A stretch of 64,000 bases of DNA, taken from positions 434,001 to 498,000 of the forward strand of contig NZ_JADJJX010000001.1 in assembly GCF_016706325.1 (NCBI RefSeq). Direction: 5' to 3'. The notes under the pieces were generated by a model. It was not told the DNA's origin, did not search any database, and saw only the letters and a list, made by a program, of their open reading frames with translations. This DNA comes from Methanothrix sp. (GTDB taxonomy: Archaea > Halobacteriota > Methanosarcinia > Methanotrichales > Methanotrichaceae). Position numbers and translations under genes: made by a program. This document shows positions 35,890 through 45,948 of this stretch, in pieces; within the stretch, counting starts at the first letter, position 1, and each line of letters opens with the position of its first letter.

Positions 35890-36094
35890 GATCACGTAGG
35901 TTTCGCTTCGATGGTTACCAACTCCCACCGGTGTGCAAGATATGCAATTAAGAGGAGGGTCGGGCTGAATAGAAATCCTGGTTGGATTTCGCATCCTGAT
36001 CGGATCCCATCTCCTGATCGGATCCCTTCAGCCATCGAGCCTGACAGAATCGGGAGCGGGGAACGCCAGATCTAGATTAGAAGGAGGTACTAAA

Positions 36095-38078
36095 TTGGCT
36101 GAAACAGCAAAAACAGCTGCTCTGCAGGAAGAGACAAGGATTTTCAACACCCCCCAGGACATAATTGAGCACTCCAATTCCTATCAGTGGATGAAGAAGA
36201 AGGGCTTCAAGACTGAGGCGGAGATGCGCAAGTGGTGCTCTGATAATTATATTGAGTTTTGGGATGAGATGGCCAAGACCTTTGCCGATTGGTTTGAGCC
36301 CTACACCAAGGTCATGGACGACTCCGGCAAGCCCTACTTCAAGTGGTTCACCGGCGGCAAGATCAATGTGGCCTACAATGCTGTGGACAGACATGCCCTG
36401 GGCGCCAAGAAGGATAAGATAGCCTACCACTTCATCGGCGAGCCACTGGGAGATACCAGGGATATCACCTACGGCCAGCTCTACAAAGAGGTCAACAAGA
36501 TGGCCAATGCCCTCAAGAGCGTTGGCGTGGTCAAGGGAGATAGAGTGGTTGCATACCTTCCCATGATCCCCGAACTGCCCATCACCATGCTGGCCTGCGC
36601 CAAGATCGGCGCCATTCACACCATCGTCTTCTCCGGATTCTCCTCTGGCGGCCTGAACAGCAGGGTCAATGATGCCGAGGCCAAGGTTGTCGTCACTGCC
36701 GATGGCTTCTACAGGCGCGGCAAGCCACTGCCTCTCAAGCCCAATGTGGATGAGGCCCTGAAGACTGCACCCTCTGTCCAGAAGGTAGTCGTGGTCAAGA
36801 GGACCAAGATGGATGTGTCCATGACCGAGGGGCGCGATGTATTCTATGATGATTTCGTGAAGGACCAGTCCGAGGAGTGCGAGACCGCAAAGCTCGACCC
36901 AGAAGACAGGCTGTTCATCCTCTACACCTCAGGCACAACCGGCAAGCCCAAGGGCATTGAGCATGCTCATGGCGGATATGCTGTCACCCCCGCTCAGACA
37001 ACCTCCTGGGCCATGGACGTTCATGATGATGATGTCTTCTGGTGCACTGCAGACTGCGGATGGATCACCGGCCACAGCTACGTGGTTTACGGCCCGCTCT
37101 GCCTGGGTGCTACCACCATTCTGTACGAAGGATCGCCCGACTTCCCTGATCTTGGCCGCTGGTGGTCGATCGTCGACAAGTACAATGTCACTGTATTCTA
37201 CACTGCACCCACTGCAATCAGGATGTTCATGAAGTCCGGCGAGGAGTTCGTGAAGAAATACGATCTGTCCAGAGTGAGGATCCTGGCCTCTGTGGGCGAG
37301 CCCCTCAACCCAGAAGCCTACATGTGGTTCAGAAAGAACATAGGCTCTGACAGGGCCCCGATCATCGACACCTGGTGGCAGACTGAGACTGGATGTCATA
37401 TCATCGCTCCTCTGCCCATGACTCCAGAGAAGCCCGGCTCGGTCACATTCCCCTGCCTGGATTCAATGTCGATATCTATGATGAGGATGCCAACTCCGTG
37501 CCACTCGGATACGGCGGCAACATCGTTCAGACAACTCCTGGCCAAGCATGCTCCGTGCCTTCTTCAGAGATGAAGTCAGGTACAAGAAGGAGTACTGGGA
37601 TATGTACTGGGATATCAAGCCCGGCACATACCTGGCTGGAGACAAGGCCACCCGCGATAAGGATGGCTACTGGTGGATCCAGGGCAGAATCGATGACGTA
37701 CTGAAGGTTGCAGGGCACAGAATCTCCAATGCAGAGGTCGAGTCCGCCGCTGTCAGCCACCCCAAGGTCGCTGAGGCAGCCGTGGTCGGCCAGCCCGATG
37801 AGGTCAAGGGAGAGAAGATAGTCGCCTTCATCATTCTCAGGGATGGAGTTGCCGAGTCTGATGATCTCAAGAAGGAGATCTCTGTTCACGTCCGCAAGGT
37901 CCTAGGCCCGGTGGCATACCCGGACAAGGTCTTCTTCGTGAAGGATGTCCCCAAGACCAGGTCCGGCAAGATCATGCGCCGTGTCATCAAGGCCAAGGCC
38001 CTGGGCAAGGAGACCGGAGACCTTTCTGCTCTGGCCAACCCCGAGTCCGTGGACAACATCCCGCGCATTGATCTGTAA
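36095..38078 (+). CDS. acs: Acetyl-CoA synthetase, AMP-forming (copy 3), two frameshifts
   Basis: Starts at TTG 36095 after aaggaggta. The first frame carries P-loop YTSGTTGKPKG and DTWWQTETG, then breaks at the C4 run 37450-37453. A short middle frame gives LPGFNVDIYDEDANSVPLGY. A second break at 37537-37538 leads to the last frame (SMLRAFFRDE ... GRIDDVLKVAGHRISNAEVE, RSGKIMRR) ending at 38078. Adding one C at each site restores FPLPGFNV and TTPWPSMLRA, a 661-residue protein that aligns end to end with copies 1 and 2. Both defects are missing bases in C runs, so sequence error is more likely than decay. Confidence 0.9.
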
Positions 38079-38091
38079 GCGGGATATCACC

Positions 38092-38100
38092 TTTTTTTTT
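38092..38100 (+). terminator. Poly-T terminator after acs3
   Basis: Nine T residues, 14 nt after the acs3 stop codon, form an archaeal-type T-rich terminator. Confidence 0.6.
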
Positions 38101-38230
38101 ATTGCTCTGGTTATTCGAGCTGTTTTATCCTGTTCTGCCTTTGGCTGAGAGGCATCGCTCTTTCCAGGACGGAATGAAATCAGTCTATTGCATCGTTGAG
38201 GAATAAATTTTTATCATTCGACTGCAATTA

Positions 38231-40481
38231 GTGCCTGGTGTAGTCTCTTTGCTAGATCAAGCTGAGATCCACAGGCTGACCCAGGATGAAAGCAGCAACG
38301 TGCGACGGAAAGCCGCAGTAGCTCTGGGAAGGGCTTTCGCCCAGGTTCCCGACAAAACAATGGCCTGGCAGGATCTTCACAGGCTGACCCAGGATAAAGA
38401 CAGCTTTGTGCGAATGCTAGCGGCAGAAGCTCTGGGAGAGGCTTTCGCCCAGGTTCCCGACAGGCCATCGGCCTGGCAGGACCTTCAAAGGCTGACCCAG
38501 GATGATGATAGCTTTGTGCGATCACAAGCTGCAGGAGTTCTGGGAGAGGCTTTCGCCCAGGTTCCCGACAGGCCATCGGCCTGGCAGGACCTTCACAGGC
38601 TGACCCAGGATGATGACAGCTTTGTGCGAATGCTAGCGGCAGAAGCTCTGGGAAGGGCTTTCATCCATGTTCCCGACAGGCCATCGGCCTGGCAGGACCT
38701 TCAAAGGCTGACCCAGGATGATGACAGCTACGTGCGAATGTTAGCGGCAGGAGCTCTGGGAAGGGCTTTCGTCCATGTTCCCGACAAAACAATGGCCTGG
38801 AAGGATCTTCACAGGCTGACCCAGGATGAAGACAGCTTTGTGCGAATGCATGCCTATCACTCTTTGGGAAGAGCCGCAATATCCAAAGCCACTGAGGCTA
38901 AAGATAACGACACACTAAAAGATGAGTTAATGGATGCTGTTGCTTATTTCGAAAAATCGTCTCAAGAGTCAGAATATAGTCCGGCAAGATTCTGTCTTCC
39001 TTTTTATCGCACTTATTACACTATAACTTTCCAAGGCGGTGAGGAGGACGAGATCCAAAGGTATCTAATAGAAGCGAAGGAGGCAGTTGGAGGCTCCAAG
39101 AGCAGGGATGAACTCCTAAAAGCAGTCGAGAGCCTGGCCCAAGCCCTTCAGGAGTCTCAAAGGCTGAAGGGCAGATCTCTGGAAGAGATTGCCAGCGAAC
39201 TCAATACCTATCGCTGGTACTGTGATAAAGCAGCAAGTCATATGGAAGCTGCCGAAAAAGGAGCCCCCGGTGCCGTCAAGCTGTTGCGGAAAGGCAGTCC
39301 AATTATTGAGGAAAATATACAGGACACAATCGCTGAGATCCAGAAGAAGGCCAGACAGATCTGTGAGATCACTCGTGGTTCTGGCACTGTATATGAGGCC
39401 CCAGGCAATGAGCTTCAAAAAGCAGCAATGGCTCTTTCCTTAAATAGCCTCTCCAGCATATCAAAAAATAGCTCAAGAGTTGTTTGGCAATTAAAGAAAT
39501 TCTGCAAGCTGCTGCCAGAAGAAGATAAAAAACAATTCTGTGAAATTTTGGAAGAGATCGAACATGAGCCAGAGTTTCCAGAGAAGCTCGATAGAATTGT
39601 GACAGCATTATTGTGTCTTAGCCCAGTCTTCGAGGATAAATCTCCATCATTGGCAGATGTGGTCATCCTGACTGTCCTGCCTGAGGAATATGGCAGCATC
39701 CGGGATCGATTGTCCGAACCAAGCCCGCCGCCGGATATGGGAGATGTACCAAACCGCTATGCCTGGAAGTTCGGGAAGACCTTCTGCAAAAATCTCAATG
39801 CGGATTACAAAATAGCAGTGGGCATGATCGGACGGGCCGGGACCACAGAAGGCGCTCTGGCGGCCGGAGAGGCGGTGCGGCTCTGGAGGCCAAAATATGT
39901 TCTCGTTTCTGGAATTGCCGGCGGTCTGCCCGACCCCAAAGAGATAGATTCTCGCCCCAGGCTGGGAGATGTCGTTGTTGCAGATATCATTTACGGCTAT
40001 GAATATGGCAAACTGGAACGAGAGTTCAAGCCTCGGGCGAACTGGACCTACAGAACTGACCAGGCGCTGTTCAATAGCGCCATGGCCTATGCCTCCTCCG
40101 GCGGCTGGCGGGGGCTTATCAAGGCAGAGCCTCCTGGGGAATGCACGCCCCAGGTCGTCAGGGGCGAGATTGCATCGGGCGACCAGGTGGTGGACGATCC
40201 CACTAACGACTTCTTCGCCCAGGCTCTTGAAATGTGGCCAAAGATAAATGCTGTGGAGATGGAAGGAGCAGGGGCGGCAGCTGCCCATAGAGCCGGCCAA
40301 AAGCTCTGGAATTTCTGCGAGCTTCCATGATGATCCGGGGGATCTCAGATCTGCCCGTGCCCAAGGGAAGAATAAAGGCAGAGAAGAGCGAGATGCCTGG
40401 AAGGCTTATGCATCCGATGTGGCTGCAGCCTTCGTAATGGGATGGATTGCCGACGGATTGCCCCGGCCGCCCTCCGCCTGA
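38231..40481 (+). CDS. HEAT-repeat protein fused to a nucleoside phosphorylase/nucleosidase domain (frameshifted near 3' end)
   Basis: Start GTG 38231 behind an AT-rich box near 38205. Residues ~10-215 are six ~34-residue HEAT-like repeats (unit DDSFVRMLAAEALGEAFAQV...AWQDLHRLTQ). Residues ~230-470 are a helical module with FYRTYYTITFQGGEEDEIQR. From ~475 a PNP_UDP_1 domain follows: VVILTVLPEEYGSI, VGMIGRAGTTEGALAAGEAV, YVLVSGIAGGLPD, ASGDQVVDDP and VEMEGAGAAA. The frame stops at 40330, but MIRGISDLPVPKG and RDAWKAYASDVAAAF continue in other frames to 40481. Three single-base changes (about 40284, 40325 and 40385) restore a ~749-residue protein. Function is unproven; the layout resembles nucleosidase immune effectors. 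Confidence 0.75.
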
Positions 40482-41217
40482 GAATTGCCCAAAAGCAGCT
40501 GAATATGAGCGGGCAATGGGTCTTTGCAGCATCGAAGAGCATGGAAGTCCAGCAGAAATCGAGCAGTTGATCAATCGATCCGATCCAGCCTTTTCATATG
40601 CCATTGCAAAAGATAAGGGCACACAGAGAAGAGAAACGATATCCTTAGGCTTGACCACAGAAAGCAGCAAAACCCGTTTTGGATTGGATATATTCTTCTG
40701 CCAATACCGCTTGATGTAAGATATATTTATAACATTAATATCATTAATATTATAAATATTATTAATAATATTTAATCGATGGTTGCATCGTCCATCTTTT
40801 GCATATTCATCGACATGAATGAATGATTTCAATTATCATGCTGACTTGAATGCCTGGAGATGAGGAATAGTGATGAAAATCCAACTCTTATCTCCAGATG
40901 TTCAGCCGGAGCAGCATCAACGCCATTTCGAGGCTATTGAATCCGATTTCCCATCACACATTATGCTTTCCAGCTAAAAAGAATTTTTTAAGGGGGAAAA
41001 TGACAGAAAGCCAAACAGAAAGATCATTAAAAATAAAACAGCCCAAAAGAGAATATATCATCATAAATAAGATTCAACAAACTTATATCCTTGTAATACA
41101 ACAAAAATTAATTGTTTAAAAGGCATTTCAATGTCATATGCAATTACAAATAAGCTGATAAATTGTGTAACGATATAGAATGTCTTTTAAAGATATAAAA
41201 TAGTAAGGCGATTTAAA
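40482..41217. other. 736-nt AT-rich region upstream of acs4
   Basis: No confident gene. A 90-codon frame (40447-40719) overlaps the end of the HEAT/phosphorylase gene and matches nothing I know. At 40735-40775 a run of TAAT/ATTA palindromic sequence could be a terminator or regulatory element. Near 41190-41203 a TATA-like gatataaaat stands only about 20 nt before the acs4 ATG. Confidence 0.4.
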
Positions 41218-43188
41218 ATGGTTGATAATAAAACGGAAAATTCTGTTAAGACCTCAGATAAAGGCCTGTTCCATCCGCCCAAGGACCTGGTTGAGAACTC
41301 CAATGTCCTGGCCTGGATGAAGGAGAAGGGCATGAAGTCGGAGAGAGAGCTTAGAGCCTGGTGCTCAGAGAATTATGTCCAGTTCTGGGATGAGATGGCC
41401 AGAGGCTATGCCGACTGGTTCGAGCCCTATAGCGATGTTCTGCACTGGAAGGCCCCCTTTGCGAAATGGTTCACCGGCGGCAGGATCAATATCGCCCACA
41501 ATGCCCTGGACAGACATGCTAAATCCTGGCGGCGGAACAAGCTGGCCTATATCTTTGTGGGCGAGCCAGTGGGAGATGTGCGCAAGATAACCTACTATGA
41601 GCTCTATAGAGATGTCAATCGATTTGCCAATGCCCTGCAGAAGATGGGGATCAAGAAGGGAGATCGGGTGGGAATCTATCTGCCCATGATCCCCGAGCTG
41701 CCCATCGCCATGCTGGCCTGCGCCAAGATCGGCGCCATCCATGTGGTGATCTTCTCTGGATTCTCAGCCACTGCCGTCCGCGACCGCCTGGAGGACTGCC
41801 AGCCAAGGCTCCTGATCACCTGCGACGGCTCTTACCGCCGGGGAAAGCCCATCGCCACCAAGCCGCAGGCCGATGAGGCCATCTCCGGCCTGGGGTGCAT
41901 AGAGAGAGTGGTGGTGGCAAAGAGGAATGGCCAGGAGATCGCCATGCAGGAGGGAAGGGATCTCTGGTGGGATGACTTTGTTGCCGGCCAGCCAGCAACA
42001 TTCAAAACCCAGCCCATGGACTCTGCCGATCCTTTATTCATCCTCTACACCGCCGGTGCTGCAGGAAAGCCCAGAGGGATCGTCCATACCCATGCCGGAG
42101 CCAGTGTTGGGCCCGCCTTCACCACCTCCTGGGTCTTCGACATCAAGGACACCGATGTCTATTGGTGCACAGCAGATATCGGATGGATCACCGGGCACAG
42201 CTACATCGCCTACGGGCCGCTCTGTCTGGGTGCGACCAGTGTCATGTACGAGGGGTCGCCGGATTATCCAGACTTTGGCCGCTGGTTCTCCATCATCGAG
42301 GAGTACGGAGTATCTGTGATCTATACCGCCCCCACTGCCATCAGGATGTTCATGAATGAGGGGCCTGGATGGCCGCAAAAGTACGACCTCTCCACCGTCC
42401 GGCTGATGGGATCGGTGGGCGAGGCGATGAACCCAGACGCCTTCATCTGGTGGAGAGAGTATGTGGGCGGCGGATCTGCACCCATTATGGACACCTGGTT
42501 CCAGAGTGAGACCTGCTCTCAGGTCATCGCCCCCCTGCCCATAACCCCGCTCAAGCCCGGCTCGCCATCATTCCCCCTGCCCGGATATAATGTTCAGGTG
42601 GTGGACGAGGACGGCCAGCCTTCTGCTGCCGGGGCTACAGGAGATATCATCATCACCCAACCCTGGCCCTCTATGTTCAGAGAGATCTATAAGGATCCAG
42701 TCCAGTATAATGAGACCTATTGGACTGCTTTCCCAGGCAAGTATCACTCCGGAGACAAGGCACGGGTGGATGAGGATGGCTATATCTGGGCCCTGGGACG
42801 GGGGGATGATGTTCTCAAAGTGGCGGGCCACCGCATCTCCAATGCAGAGGTGGAGGCCTCAGCAGAGAAGCACTCCGCAGTGGAGGCGGCGGCTGTGGTG
42901 GGCAAGCCAGACAGGGTTAAAGGAGAGAGCATAGTGGCCTATGTCGTACTAAAGCCCGGTGTTGAGGGAGATGACTATCTGCAGAAGGATATCAAGACCT
43001 TCGTGCGCAAGACCCTCGGCCCCATTGCCATACCCTCAGATGTGATATTCATAGCTGATATCCCCAGGAACAAGGCTGGAAAGCCTGTGCGACCCTTGAT
43101 CAAGGCTCGAGCCCTAGGAGAGAAGATCCTCGATACATCCTCTGTGGTCAACCCTCAGGCTCTGGACCTGATTCCGCTCCTCAGTTGA
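41218..43188 (+). CDS. acs: Acetyl-CoA synthetase-like protein (copy 4), divergent active-site motifs
   Basis: 656 residues from ATG 41218. It shares the family start FHPPKDLVENSNVLAWMKEK and aligns throughout. The signature motifs are altered, however: the P-loop is YTAGAAGKPRG (residues ~277-287; copies 1 and 3 read YTSGTTGKPKG), DTWWQTETG reads DTWFQSETC, and RSGKIMRR reads KAGKPVRP. The GRGDDVLKVAGHRISNAEVE hinge is kept and a lysine remains at the A10 site. The P-loop Ser/Thr residues contact ATP phosphates in the family. Reduced or changed activity, an altered substrate, or a regulatory role are all possible. The gene is separated from copies 1-3 by the HEAT/phosphorylase gene. Confidence 0.88.
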   Translation: MVDNKTENSVKTSDKGLFHPPKDLVENSNVLAWMKEKGMKSERELRAWCSENYVQFWDEMARGYADWFEPYSDVLHWKAPFAKWFTGGRINIAHNALDRHAKSWRRNKLAYIFVGEPVGDVRKITYYELYRDVNRFANALQKMGIKKGDRVGIYLPMIPELPIAMLACAKIGAIHVVIFSGFSATAVRDRLEDCQPRLLITCDGSYRRGKPIATKPQADEAISGLGCIERVVVAKRNGQEIAMQEGRDLWWDDFVAGQPATFKTQPMDSADPLFILYTAGAAGKPRGIVHTHAGASVGPAFTTSWVFDIKDTDVYWCTADIGWITGHSYIAYGPLCLGATSVMYEGSPDYPDFGRWFSIIEEYGVSVIYTAPTAIRMFMNEGPGWPQKYDLSTVRLMGSVGEAMNPDAFIWWREYVGGGSAPIMDTWFQSETCSQVIAPLPITPLKPGSPSFPLPGYNVQVVDEDGQPSAAGATGDIIITQPWPSMFREIYKDPVQYNETYWTAFPGKYHSGDKARVDEDGYIWALGRGDDVLKVAGHRISNAEVEASAEKHSAVEAAAVVGKPDRVKGESIVAYVVLKPGVEGDDYLQKDIKTFVRKTLGPIAIPSDVIFIADIPRNKAGKPVRPLIKARALGEKILDTSSVVNPQALDLIPLLS

Positions 43189-43381
43189 GCGGAATCGTCT
43201 CTTTTGGCTTTCCATTTTTTTAGCATAAAATTGTGCGGGCGGGTATACTGTAGAAATCCTCCTCTGTGCCCCGGCGCCTTCGTGATGAGGGCCAATTCTC
43301 CCGATCAAATCTCTCGATCAAATCTCCCGAGCAAATCTCCCGAGCAATCAGGATATTATATCTGCCCGCCAACTTCTGGCC

Positions 43382-44281
43382 ATGAGAGTTGGAATCGTGG
43401 TCTCCGACCGTAGCGACTGGACAGCCAAAGCCCTGATGGCCTCCTTCTCCCGGAGGCACGCGAAAGCAGTCTTTCTTGATTTCTCATGGCTTGAAAGCAG
43501 CATCAACAGTGGCCTGGATCTCAGATGTGGCGGGGCAGATCTATTTAGTCTGGATGCATTGGTGGTCCGCGATCTGGGGAGGCGGGGGGCGGTCGATGTC
43601 TCCTTTCGCTTCGAGGCCCTGACTGCTCTGGCTGAGAAGGGAATTCCGATCATCAACCCCCCGGAGGCCATATCCGGGGCAGCAAACAAGTATGCCACCT
43701 CCAGAAGGCTGCATGAGGCATCAGTCCCCACCCCCAGAACTGTGGTCACCACCAGCCCGGATATCGCCGAGGAGGCCCTCCATTCCTTTAAGGTGGCTGT
43801 ATCCAAGCCCCTTTTCGGCTACAAAGGCCGGGACATCATCCTCTTGAAGAGCAGCGAGCAGCAGGATATCGAGAGGCTGAGAGGGATAGTGGAGGCCTGC
43901 GGCCTGGTCTACCTGCAGGAGTTCATCGCCGTAACCTCCGACACCCCGCGCGACATCAGGGCCTTTGTGGTGGGCGGCAAGCTTCAAAGAGCAATATATC
44001 GCAATGCTCCACCAGGAGAATGGATCAGCAACCTGGCACAGGGCGGCAAGCCCACCCCCTGCCCTGAGACCCGGGAGCTGGAAGAGCTGGCTGTAAGATC
44101 TGCCCGTGCTGTTGGTGCTGTGTACTGCGGCGTTGACCTCCTGGAGAGCAGGGATGGCCTGCTGGTGATCGAGGTGAACGGGACGCCATCCGGCAAAGGG
44201 ATCCATGATGCCTGGGGGGTAGATGTGACAGAAGCAATAGCAGAGCATGTCTGCAGCATCCTGGGCGAGAGAGGGGGATGA
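43382..44281 (+). CDS. RimK-family ATP-grasp alpha-L-glutamate ligase
   Basis: 299 residues. The ATP-grasp pattern is clear: NPPEAISGAANKYATSRRL, VSKPLFGYKGRDIILL, VYLQEFI, DIRAFVVGGKLQRAIYR and GVDLLESRDGLLVIEVNGTPS. Methanogen members include MptN, which adds glutamate to tetrahydromethanopterin, and CofF of F420 synthesis. Given the RFAP synthase fusion 1.7 kb away, an MptN-like role is plausible but unproven. purA begins 45 nt downstream in the same direction. Confidence 0.8.
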   Translation: MRVGIVVSDRSDWTAKALMASFSRRHAKAVFLDFSWLESSINSGLDLRCGGADLFSLDALVVRDLGRRGAVDVSFRFEALTALAEKGIPIINPPEAISGAANKYATSRRLHEASVPTPRTVVTTSPDIAEEALHSFKVAVSKPLFGYKGRDIILLKSSEQQDIERLRGIVEACGLVYLQEFIAVTSDTPRDIRAFVVGGKLQRAIYRNAPPGEWISNLAQGGKPTPCPETRELEELAVRSARAVGAVYCGVDLLESRDGLLVIEVNGTPSGKGIHDAWGVDVTEAIAEHVCSILGERGG

Positions 44282-44325
44282 TCTCATCAAAATAGTTATC
44301 TACGTGACCGGCCATCTCACGGAGT

Positions 44326-45603
44326 ATGTTTACGATACTCACCGGTGCGCAGTTTGGTGATGAGGGAAAAGGCAAGATAATAGATCTGCTGGCAGAGAAC
44401 TACGATATCATTGCTCGCTTCCAGGGCGGGGACAATGCTGGCCACACAGTGGTCGTGGCAGGGAAGAAGTACAAGCTCCATCTGGTTCCCAGCGGGGCGA
44501 TCTTCGGCCGCAGGCTTCTGATCGGTCCTGGCGTGGTGCTAAACCCCCGCGTTCTTTGGAATGAGATTCAGACCCTGGAGTCAGAGGGGATCAGGGTCGA
44601 TCTGGGAATTGACCCCAAGACGACGGTTATCATGCCTTATCACATCGAGCTGGACAGCCTGCGTGAGAAGGCAAGGGTGGAGAAGATCGGCACCACAAAC
44701 CGCGGCATTGGATTCGCCTATGTGGACAAGATCGCTCGCGAGGAGGTCCAGGTGGGAGATCTGACCGATCCCGCTCTTCTGGAGGCCAAGCTCGATGAGA
44801 TCGCCCCCGCCAAAGAGAAGGCCATTACGGATATGGGCGGCGACCCCAATGTGGTCAGATATGCTCCCTACATCGATGAATATCTGGAGATTGGAAAGAA
44901 GCTGAAGGACAGGATCAGCGATGTCTCCCGAGAGATAAACATCGCCCTCCTGGAGGAGAAGAGCGTCCTTGCCGAGGGAGCACAAGGGGCATTCTTGGAC
45001 GTCATCCACGGCACCCAGAAGTTCGTCACCTCCAGCTCTACCATTGCCGGAAGCGCCTGCACCAACCTGGGCGTGGGCCCGACAATGGTTGACAATGTGG
45101 TAGGGGTGGTCAAGGCCTACATCACAAGGGTGGGAGAGGGCCCCATGCCTACGGAGCTTCTCGATTCCATGGGAGAGCAGATGAGAGAGAAGGGCGCAGA
45201 GTACGGCACCACCACAGGGAGAGCACGCAGATGCGGCTGGTTTGATGCCGTCTTGGGCCTGAAGTCCATTTATCTGAACAGCTACACTGAGCTGGCCCTC
45301 ACCAAGCTGGATGTGCTCACGGGAATCGATCCCATAAAGGTCTGTGTGAGCTATGATCTGGACGGCCAGATCATCGGCTATCCGCCGGAGAGCACAGCAG
45401 ACCTCGGCCGGTGCAAGCCGGTCTACGAGGAGTCAGCCGGCTGGACGGAGGATATAACCGAGGTTGAGGAGTATGATGATCTGCCCGGGAATGCCCGCGA
45501 TTATGTGGAGAAGCTGGAGGATCTGCTGGGAGTGGAGATCAGAGCAGTCTCTGTGGGACCGGGAAGGGAGCAGACCATCTTCCGAGATCTGGATGAGGAT
45601 TGA
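44326..45603 (+). CDS. purA: Adenylosuccinate synthetase
   Basis: 425 residues. The P-loop GAQFGDEGKGKIIDLL at the N-terminus, the IMP-binding DNAGHTVVV, the motif LAEGAQGAFLDVIHGT and the GTTTGRARRCGWFDAV signature identify PurA. It condenses IMP and aspartate with GTP to adenylosuccinate, the branch to AMP. Length and motifs are standard, and a GGAG precedes the ATG. Confidence 0.97.
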   Translation: MFTILTGAQFGDEGKGKIIDLLAENYDIIARFQGGDNAGHTVVVAGKKYKLHLVPSGAIFGRRLLIGPGVVLNPRVLWNEIQTLESEGIRVDLGIDPKTTVIMPYHIELDSLREKARVEKIGTTNRGIGFAYVDKIAREEVQVGDLTDPALLEAKLDEIAPAKEKAITDMGGDPNVVRYAPYIDEYLEIGKKLKDRISDVSREINIALLEEKSVLAEGAQGAFLDVIHGTQKFVTSSSTIAGSACTNLGVGPTMVDNVVGVVKAYITRVGEGPMPTELLDSMGEQMREKGAEYGTTTGRARRCGWFDAVLGLKSIYLNSYTELALTKLDVLTGIDPIKVCVSYDLDGQIIGYPPESTADLGRCKPVYEESAGWTEDITEVEEYDDLPGNARDYVEKLEDLLGVEIRAVSVGPGREQTIFRDLDED

Positions 45604-45948
45604 GAAGAGCTGCAGCGCACAGGCTCATAGACTCATAATCGCAAAAAATATATTGTACAATAACGCCATCAGAGAGAACTCTGCTCTGGATGGGAGGAGC
45701 ATGGAGTTGATTTCCATTCCCTAGCAGGCTGGGCAGCTGAAAACGAGCCGGCTGGGGGAGGAAATCTGGAGGGAGATCCGCTGAAAAAGACGATGGTGTA
45801 GAGGACCTGTTCCTGGCACTGCCCGTTCTTGTCACTGGTGTACCAATGGGACGAGCCGTGTGACTCCGGGCTGAATAGTGGGCTGAATAGTGGGCTGGAT
45901 GGCGGATATTGAGAGGATAAGAGAGGCAGATGTCGTCGGCCTGTCCAA
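45604..45948. other. 345-nt intergenic region
   Basis: This is the interval between the convergent purA and RFAP synthase genes. A tandem duplication gggctgaatagt appears at about 45868-45900. I see no gene or recognisable RNA. Confidence 0.5.

Noticed and set aside
40447..40719. 90-codon frame after the HEAT/phosphorylase gene
   Set aside because: Starts inside the preceding gene in another frame, has no ribosome site and matches no family.
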